A DNA stretch of 64,000 nucleotides from NCEH01 sp043195135. GTDB taxonomy: Bacteria > Pseudomonadota > Alphaproteobacteria > Rhizobiales > Xanthobacteraceae. The DNA lies in the NCBI RefSeq assembly GCF_043195135.1, contig NZ_JBAFWP010000014.1. One strand, 5' to 3'. Shown here piece by piece: positions 59,092-64,000 of the stretch (its first letter is position 1; each line of letters starts with the position of its first letter). The position numbers and the translations under genes were made by a program. Below the pieces are notes generated by a model. It was not told the origin of the DNA, made no database searches, and saw only the letters and a program-made list of their open reading frames with translations.

Positions 59092-59192
59092 AGCGCTCCT
59101 GAAAATGCCGCGGCGAATGTCGGCGCGGCGGCCCACGCCGCGTCTTAGGATCGGCGGCGGATGAAACGCCCCGATCCCGAGAGGAGAGACCC

Positions 59193-59615
59193 ATGCGCGT
59201 GATGGTGATGGTGAAGGCGACCGCCGAGAGCGAAGCGGGCATGATGCCCTCCAGCGACTTGCTGGAAGCCATGGGCAAGTTCAATGCGGAGCTGATCGCC
59301 GCGGGCGTCATGCTGTCCGGCGACGGCCTGCAACCCACCTCCAAGGGCAAGCGCGTCGCCTTCGACGGCACCAGCCGCACGGTCATCGACGGGCCGTTCG
59401 CCGAGACCAAGGAAATCGTCTCCGGCTTCTGGATGTGGCAGGTCAAGGACATGGCGGAAGCGGTGGCCTGGGTGAAGCGCTGTCCCAATCCCATGCCCGG
59501 CCCGAGCGAGATCGAGATCCGCCCGGTGTTCGAATTCGCCGATTTCGGCGAGGCGCTGACCCCGGAGATCGCCGCGCTGCACGAGCACAATCGGGACCAG
59601 ATCACCGGGCGCTGA
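59193..59615 (+). CDS. YciI/YCII-related (DGPF) domain protein
   Basis: 140 residues, one dimeric alpha/beta ferredoxin-like domain. The family mark is VIDGPFAETKEIVSGFW (about residues 66-82), with MRVMVMVKATAESEAG at the start. DGPF proteins often accompany sigma factors of the ECF type, but none is here. Ribosome site GAGAGGAGA lies before ATG 59193. Biochemical role unknown. Confidence 0.88.
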   Translation: MRVMVMVKATAESEAGMMPSSDLLEAMGKFNAELIAAGVMLSGDGLQPTSKGKRVAFDGTSRTVIDGPFAETKEIVSGFWMWQVKDMAEAVAWVKRCPNPMPGPSEIEIRPVFEFADFGEALTPEIAALHEHNRDQITGR

Positions 59616-59738
59616 TGCCGTGCGCCCGCTCACTCCGGATGCTCTCCGCCCCCAGGGCATCCGGTGGGCAGGAGCGGCCCTCGCGCGCCGTTCCTGCCCA
59701 CCCTTCGGTTTTCCACGCGCCACAACGCGCTAGAATAC

Positions 59739-62700
59739 TCAGCTGCAGCCGGTGGTGCCGCCGCAGGTATCGCACTTCAGGCAGGTGCCGTTGCGCACCA
59801 TGGTGAAGTTCATGCACTCGGGGCAGGCTTCGCCCTCATAGCCCTTGGCGCGGGCCTCGGCGCGGCGGTCGGCGGTGCGGGCCGCGCCCCAGTTGAGCGA
59901 GGTCGAGACCGAAATCTCAAGGCTGGGCGCCGCCTCGGGAAGCGCGTCCTGCCGCAGGGCCGGGGAAAGCTCGGGCTCGACCTTGAGGGCGGTCGCCCCC
60001 TCGGTGCGGGCTCGCAGCAGGGTGACATTGTCGCTCGCCGCGCGCGGCTCCGCCGGCGGGGTCGCCAGCAGGCTCACATTCTTGCCGCGCACCAGGCCCT
60101 TGGAGACCACCCGCGCGGCGGCCGAGGCCGGCGCCTTGCCTTCGTCCACGCCCTTGCCGAGCGCGTCGAAGCCGGTTTCGGAGGGCTCCACATGGCCGAG
60201 GTCGTTGCGGCCGAGATAGGACACCGCCAGCTCGCGGAACACATAGTCCAGGATCGAGGTGGCATATTTGATGGTGTCATTGCCCTGCACCGGGCCGGCG
60301 GGCTCGAAGCGGGTGAAGGTGAAGGCGTCCACATATTCTTCCAGCGGCACGCCATATTGCAGGCCGAGCGAAATCGCGATGGCGAAATTGTTCAGCAGCG
60401 AGCGAAGGGCCGCGCCCTCCTTGTGCATGTCGATGAAGATCTCGCCGAGCGAGCCGTCGTCATATTCGCCGGTGCGCAGATAGAGCTTGTGGCCGCCGAC
60501 CACCGCCTTCTGGGTATAGCCCTTGCGGCGATCGGGCATCTTCTCGCGCTCGCGCACCCGGTGCTCGACGATGCGCTCGATCACCCGCTCGACGATCTTC
60601 TCGCTGACCGCGGCGGTGCGGGCGGCGGCGGGCTGGGCGACCAGCGCTTCCACCGCATCCTCCTCGTCCTCATCGTCCGCCACGAGCTGGGCATTGAGCG
60701 GCTGGGAGAGCTTGGAACCGTCGCGATAAAGCGCATTGGCCTTCAACGCGAGGCGCCAGGAGAGCAGATAGGCGTCCTTGCAATCCTCCACCGTCGCGTC
60801 GTTCGGCATGTTGATGGTCTTGGAGATGGCGCCCGAGATGAAGGGCTGCGCCGCCGCCATCATGCGGATGTGGCTCTCCACCGACAAGAACCGCTTGCCG
60901 ATGCGCCCGCACGGCGAGGCACAGTCGAACACCGGCAGGTGCTCGGCCTTCAGGAAGGGCGCGCCTTCGAGCGTCATGGCGCCGCAGATATGCACGTTCG
61001 CCACGTCGATATCGGCCTTGGAGAAGCCGAGATGGGCCAAGAGGTCGAACTTCGCATCGGCGAGCTGGGCCGGGGCGACGCCGAGGGACTTCACTAGGAA
61101 GTCCTCGCCGAAGGTCCAGCGATTGAACGCGAACTTGATATCGAACGCGGTCTTCACCGCGGCTTCCGCCTTGGCCAGGGCCGCGTCGTCGAAGCCCTTG
61201 GCGCGCAGGGTGGAATGGTTGATGGCCGGGGCCTGGGCCAGCGAGCCGTGGCCCACCGCATAGGCCTCGATCTCGGCGATCTGCGCCTCCCCGTAGCCGA
61301 GCGCGCGCAGCGCCTCGGGCACGGCGCGGTTGATGATCTTGAAATAGCCGCCGCCGGCCAGCTTCTTGAACTTCACCAGAGCGAAGTCGGGCTCGATGCC
61401 GGTGGTGTCGCAATCCATCACCAGGCCGATGGTGCCGGTGGGGGCGATCACCGAGACCTGGGCATTGCGATAGCCGTTGGCCTCGCCGCCGGCGAGGGCC
61501 TTGTCCCACGCGCCCTTGGCGTGCGCGGCGAGCCGGGCATCCTTGATCGAGCCATGGTCGAGCGGCACCGGGGCGACCGAGAGCCCCTCATAGCCCGAGG
61601 CTTCGCCATAGGCGGCGCGGCGGTGGTTGCGGATCACCCGCAGCATGGATTGGGCATTGGCGTCATAGGCCGGGAAGGTGCCCAGCTGGGCGGCCATCTC
61701 GGCCGAGGTGGCATAGCAGATGCCGGTCATGATCGAGGAGATGGCGCCGCAGATGGCGCGGCCCTCGGCCGAGTCATAGGGAATGCCGGAGCTCATCAGC
61801 AGGCCGCCGATATTGGCGTAGCCGAGGCCGAGCGTGCGGTATTCATAGGACAGCTCGGCGATGCGGCGCGAGGGGAATTGCGCCATCAGCACGGAGATTT
61901 CCAGCACCACGGTCCACAGCCGCACCGCGTGCTCGAAGCTCTCCACGTCGAACCCCCACCCCTGCCCTCCCCCGCCTGCGGGGGAGGGTTGGGAGGGGGC
62001 ACGGAACTGCAGCAGGTTCAGGGACGCCAGATTGCAGGCCGTGTCGTCCAGGAACATATATTCCGAGCACGGATTGGAGGCGCGGATCTCGCCGCCCGCC
62101 GGGCAGGTGTGCCAATCGTTCACGGCGGTGTGGAACTGGATGCCGGGATCGGCGCAATGCCACGCCGCCGAGCCGATCTTCTCCCACAATTCGCGGGCCT
62201 TGATGGTCTTGGAGATCTTGCCGTCGGTGCGGCGGATCAGGTTCCAGTCGGCATCGGCTTCCACCGCGCGCAGGAAGTCGTCGGTGACGCGCACCGAATT
62301 GTTGGAATTCTGCCCCGCCACCGTGAGATAGGCTTCCCCGTCCCAATCGGTGTCGTAGATGGCGAGATCCAGGTCCTTATAGCCCTGGCGGGCATATTGG
62401 ATGATGCGGCGGATCGCGGCGTCGGCCACGCAGGCCTTGCGGGCGGCCTTGATCTCGCGCTTCAGCGCCGGGTTCTTCTCCGGGTCGAAGCAATCATCGC
62501 CATTGCCGTCGCAATTCACGCACGCCTTGAGCACGGCTTTCAGGTGCTTGGCATTGATCTTGGAGCCGGTGACGAGCGCGGCGACCTTCTGCTCTTCCGC
62601 GACCTTCCAGTCCACATAGGCTTCGATATCGGGATGGTCGGCGTCCACCACCACCATCTTGGCGGCGCGGCGCGTGGTGCCGCCCGACTTGATGGCGCCG

Positions 62701-63494
62701 GCGGCGCGATCGCCGATCTTCAGGAAGCTCATGAGGCCGGACGAGCGCCCGCCGCCGGAGAGCTTCTCGCCCTCGCCGCGCAGGGACGAGAAATTCGAGC
62801 CGGTGCCGGAGCCGTACTTGAACAGGCGCGCCTCGCGCACCCACAGATCCATGATGCCGCCGTCGCCGACCAGATCGTCCGCCACCGACTGGATGAAGCA
62901 GGCGTGCGGCTGGGGATGCTCATAGGCGGAAGTTGAGGCGGTCAGCTCCCCGCTCTCGTGATCCACATAGAAATGGCCCTGCCCCGGCCCGTCGATGCCA
63001 TAGGCCCAGTGCAGCCCGGTGTTGAACCATTGCGGGGAATTGGGCGCCACCATCTGCATGGCGAGCATGTAGCGGTGCTCGTCGAAGAACGCCTGGGCGT
63101 CGGCCTCGGTGTCGAAATAGCCGCCCTTCCAGCCCCAATAGGTCCAGGTGCCGGCGAGACGGTCGAACACCTGCTTGGCGGAGATTTCCCCCACCGTGCG
63201 CTGCTCCCTCGGCAGATCGGCGAGCGCCGCCTCGTCCGCCACCGAGCGCCACAGGAAGGAGGGGACGGCATTCTCCTCCACCTTCTTGAGGCGCGCGGGG
63301 ACGCCGGCGCGGCGGAAATATTTCTGCGCGAGGATATCGCTCGCGACCTGGGAGAATTGGGCCGGGACTTCGATGCCTTCCTGGCGGAAGACCACCGAAC
63401 CGTCCGGATTGCGGATCTCGCTCACCGTCTCGCGGAACGGAATGGCCGCGTAGGGAGACTGTCCATCCGTGGTGTAGCGGCGTTCAACGCGCAT
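59739..63494 (-). CDS. nrdJ: vitamin-B12-dependent (class II) ribonucleotide reductase NrdJ
   Basis: 1251 residues. It reduces ribonucleotides to deoxyribonucleotides with adenosylcobalamin as radical source, with or without oxygen. Seen: QMVAPNSPQWFNTGLHWAYG, GSGTGSNFSSLRGEGEKLSGGG, NPCSEYMFLDDTACNLASLNL (active-site Cys and fold), PTGTIGLVMDCDTTGIEPD, and the C-terminal zinc ribbon CPECMN...CLKCDTCGG that recycles the active-site disulfide. GAGGAG precedes ATG 63494. About 15 residues at 499-514 (SQPSPAGGGGQGWG region) have no place in the conserved core and come from a palindromic repeat (61953-61999) inserted in frame. Confidence 0.95.
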   Translation of the reverse strand: MRVERRYTTDGQSPYAAIPFRETVSEIRNPDGSVVFRQEGIEVPAQFSQVASDILAQKYFRRAGVPARLKKVEENAVPSFLWRSVADEAALADLPREQRTVGEISAKQVFDRLAGTWTYWGWKGGYFDTEADAQAFFDEHRYMLAMQMVAPNSPQWFNTGLHWAYGIDGPGQGHFYVDHESGELTASTSAYEHPQPHACFIQSVADDLVGDGGIMDLWVREARLFKYGSGTGSNFSSLRGEGEKLSGGGRSSGLMSFLKIGDRAAGAIKSGGTTRRAAKMVVVDADHPDIEAYVDWKVAEEQKVAALVTGSKINAKHLKAVLKACVNCDGNGDDCFDPEKNPALKREIKAARKACVADAAIRRIIQYARQGYKDLDLAIYDTDWDGEAYLTVAGQNSNNSVRVTDDFLRAVEADADWNLIRRTDGKISKTIKARELWEKIGSAAWHCADPGIQFHTAVNDWHTCPAGGEIRASNPCSEYMFLDDTACNLASLNLLQFRAPSQPSPAGGGGQGWGFDVESFEHAVRLWTVVLEISVLMAQFPSRRIAELSYEYRTLGLGYANIGGLLMSSGIPYDSAEGRAICGAISSIMTGICYATSAEMAAQLGTFPAYDANAQSMLRVIRNHRRAAYGEASGYEGLSVAPVPLDHGSIKDARLAAHAKGAWDKALAGGEANGYRNAQVSVIAPTGTIGLVMDCDTTGIEPDFALVKFKKLAGGGYFKIINRAVPEALRALGYGEAQIAEIEAYAVGHGSLAQAPAINHSTLRAKGFDDAALAKAEAAVKTAFDIKFAFNRWTFGEDFLVKSLGVAPAQLADAKFDLLAHLGFSKADIDVANVHICGAMTLEGAPFLKAEHLPVFDCASPCGRIGKRFLSVESHIRMMAAAQPFISGAISKTINMPNDATVEDCKDAYLLSWRLALKANALYRDGSKLSQPLNAQLVADDEDEEDAVEALVAQPAAARTAAVSEKIVERVIERIVEHRVREREKMPDRRKGYTQKAVVGGHKLYLRTGEYDDGSLGEIFIDMHKEGAALRSLLNNFAIAISLGLQYGVPLEEYVDAFTFTRFEPAGPVQGNDTIKYATSILDYVFRELAVSYLGRNDLGHVEPSETGFDALGKGVDEGKAPASAAARVVSKGLVRGKNVSLLATPPAEPRAASDNVTLLRARTEGATALKVEPELSPALRQDALPEAAPSLEISVSTSLNWGAARTADRRAEARAKGYEGEACPECMNFTMVRNGTCLKCDTCGGTTGCS
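61953..61999. repeat. palindromic repeat element inserted in frame in nrdJ
   Basis: A C-run/G-run palindrome whose core is CCTCCCCCGCCTGCGGGGGAGG (written in two parts: CCTCCCCCGC and CTGCGGGGGAGG), with outer CCCCCACCCC and GGGAGGGGG. About 47 bp. It is read as part of nrdJ, adding roughly 15 residues rich in Pro, Gly and Ser between LLQFRA and FDVESFEHA. A related element stands at 63947-63985. Confidence 0.75.
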
Positions 63495-63697
63495 GACCGA
63501 AGCTCCTCGCCCCCGGGGGGCACATATTAGCTCAAAGGGCGCAACCGGTACGCAACAAAGCGGGTACGGCGGCGTGCGCCGTCCCTGGCCGGACTGCTGT
63601 GATTGGGGATCCGCGCCGGTCGGGTCCGAGGCCGGAGCCAGAGGATTTGTCCGCCGCTGAGGTGACTGACGCTAAAGCGAGTCTGCCGATTCCGCAA

Positions 63698-63744
63698 ACA
63701 CAGATTTGGGGCCAACGAGGCCGTTCGCCTACTAAATATAGTGG
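63698..63744. promoter_or_regulatory. possible NrdR double site upstream of nrdJ
   Basis: The word CTACTAAATATAGTGG (63729-63744) matches the NrdR box ACACTATATATAGTGT at 12 of 16 positions. A second, poor match that keeps only the ACAC half begins at 63698, exactly 31 bp away, the spacing of known paired NrdR boxes. The first box covers the -10-like TATATT, as expected for a repressor. Confidence 0.35.
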
Positions 63745-63807
63745 ACCGCAGCCTGTTAATAAAGCCCTAACGCCCTTGCGCGTGTGGAGTTTCCGGCGCC
63801 CCCGCCC

Positions 63808-63856
63808 TGTGGATAGCGGCCCCGGCGCGGGCGCCGTCTTATGCACGTCATCCACA
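63808..63856. promoter_or_regulatory. cluster of DnaA-box-like 9-mers
   Basis: TGTGGATAG (63808, reverse orientation, 8 of 9 to TTATCCACA), TTATGCACG (63839, 7 of 9) and directly abutting TCATCCACA (63848, 8 of 9). E. coli nrdAB has DnaA boxes in its promoter, so a link of dNTP supply to replication start is conceivable. Chance occurrence is not excluded. Confidence 0.4.
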
Positions 63857-63946
63857 GCCGGCGAACCATTTTCCCGCCATTTTTCCGCCGCCCTCCGAAA
63901 GGGCTTGCGCCGTCCCGACTCGCCCTCCCTGCCCGGCAAGGGGGTG

Positions 63947-63985
63947 ACCCTCCCCCCTTGCGGGGGAGGGCTGGGAGGGGGGTGT
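63947..63985. repeat. second copy of the C-run/G-run palindromic repeat
   Basis: The core CCTCCCCCCTTG-CGGGGGAGGG followed by CTGGGAGGGGGG closely follows the element inside nrdJ. It lies in non-coding DNA at the right edge of the window. It shows that the nrdJ insert belongs to a dispersed repeat family. Confidence 0.7.
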
Positions 63986-64000
63986 CTTTCCGCCCGCCCC

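Larger units (their letters stand above)
63495..64000. other. gene-free region upstream of nrdJ
   Basis: About 500 bp with no credible gene; the one longer open frame on the - strand has no domain and no codon bias. It holds, from nrdJ outward, a possible NrdR double site (63698-63744), a cluster of DnaA-box-like words (63808-63856) and a second palindromic repeat (63947-63985). On the - strand a TATATT (63740-63735) could serve as the -10 element of nrdJ; the leader would then be about 230 bases. I found no cobalamin riboswitch box. Confidence 0.5.

Noticed and set aside
57469..59136. A 555-codon open frame on the - strand
   Set aside because: Opposite the EmrB-type pump; charged, low-complexity product.
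63532..63939. A 135-codon - strand frame upstream of nrdJ
   Set aside because: No family resemblance and basic, low-complexity translation; the stretch has several regulatory-type words instead.
63495..64000. Cobalamin riboswitch ahead of the B12-dependent nrdJ
   Set aside because: I looked for the conserved B12 box (GCCACTG-type) and a long GC-rich leader fold in the right order and did not see it. A covariance-model search would settle this.

Overview
The window is 64 kb of high-GC, densely packed chromosomal DNA. Gene content points to an alphaproteobacterium of the order Hyphomicrobiales, possibly Xanthobacteraceae: a coenzyme-B12-dependent ribonucleotide reductase, several sulfur- and nitrogen-compound import systems, a Sox/flavocytochrome c cluster, a perfect FNR/FixK-type box and Rhizobiales-style palindromic repeats. 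This placement is an inference from gene content, not a database match. I saw no tRNA, rRNA, CRISPR array, transposase or prophage gene.

Layout. (1) 1-3654: the end of purK, a TetR regulator divergent from a cupin, a DUF983 membrane protein and a LysR regulator. (2) 3779-18463: an FNR-type box and a -10 hexamer precede a branched-chain-amino-acid-type ABC importer (livGFHM plus binding protein) with an AhpD-like protein and an NtaA/DszA-type flavin monooxygenase. Facing it is an opposite-strand cluster with an SsuABC-type importer, an FAD/NAD(P) protein, a ureohydrolase and a second NtaA-type monooxygenase broken by one frameshift; a MarC protein follows. (3) 18464-24756: a GntR regulator, a second SsuABC-type importer, a third NtaA-type monooxygenase and its probable flavin reductase. 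(4) 24757-30664: two palindromic repeats, a TauE/SafE-like protein, a copper amine oxidase, an APC permease and an AraC regulator, which together look like an amine-use unit. (5) 30772-42444: a two-component system, a small secreted protein, and a tightly coupled eight-gene operon. That operon encodes a periplasmic molybdenum hydroxylase (2 subunits), flavocytochrome c (fccAB) and soxXYZA, without soxB or soxCD. A c-type cytochrome and a histidine acid phosphatase lie beyond it. (6) 42530-50783: a TRAP importer with a DUF1445 protein, an amidase, a DUF2848 protein, a creatinase-like pita-bread protein and a LysR regulator. (7) 51262-59615: a DUF2778 (Tlde1-like) L,D-transpeptidase-fold protein, two small uncharacterised proteins, a diguanylate cyclase, a threonine aldolase, a MarR-EmrAB-type efflux operon and a YciI-like protein. 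(8) 59739-64000: nrdJ and its long upstream region.

The most unusual observations are as follows. A 45-46 bp composite element, three half-sites at almost fixed spacing, occurs four times: twice beside the two-component genes, once before the molybdenum-hydroxylase/fcc/sox operon and once before the cytochrome c gene. This suggests one regulator ties these units together. The SoxY of the operon lacks the canonical GGCGG swinging-arm end and finishes AACIEDLS. A palindromic repeat sits in frame inside nrdJ, with a relative at the right edge of the window. These were read by eye from the sequence and need computational confirmation.
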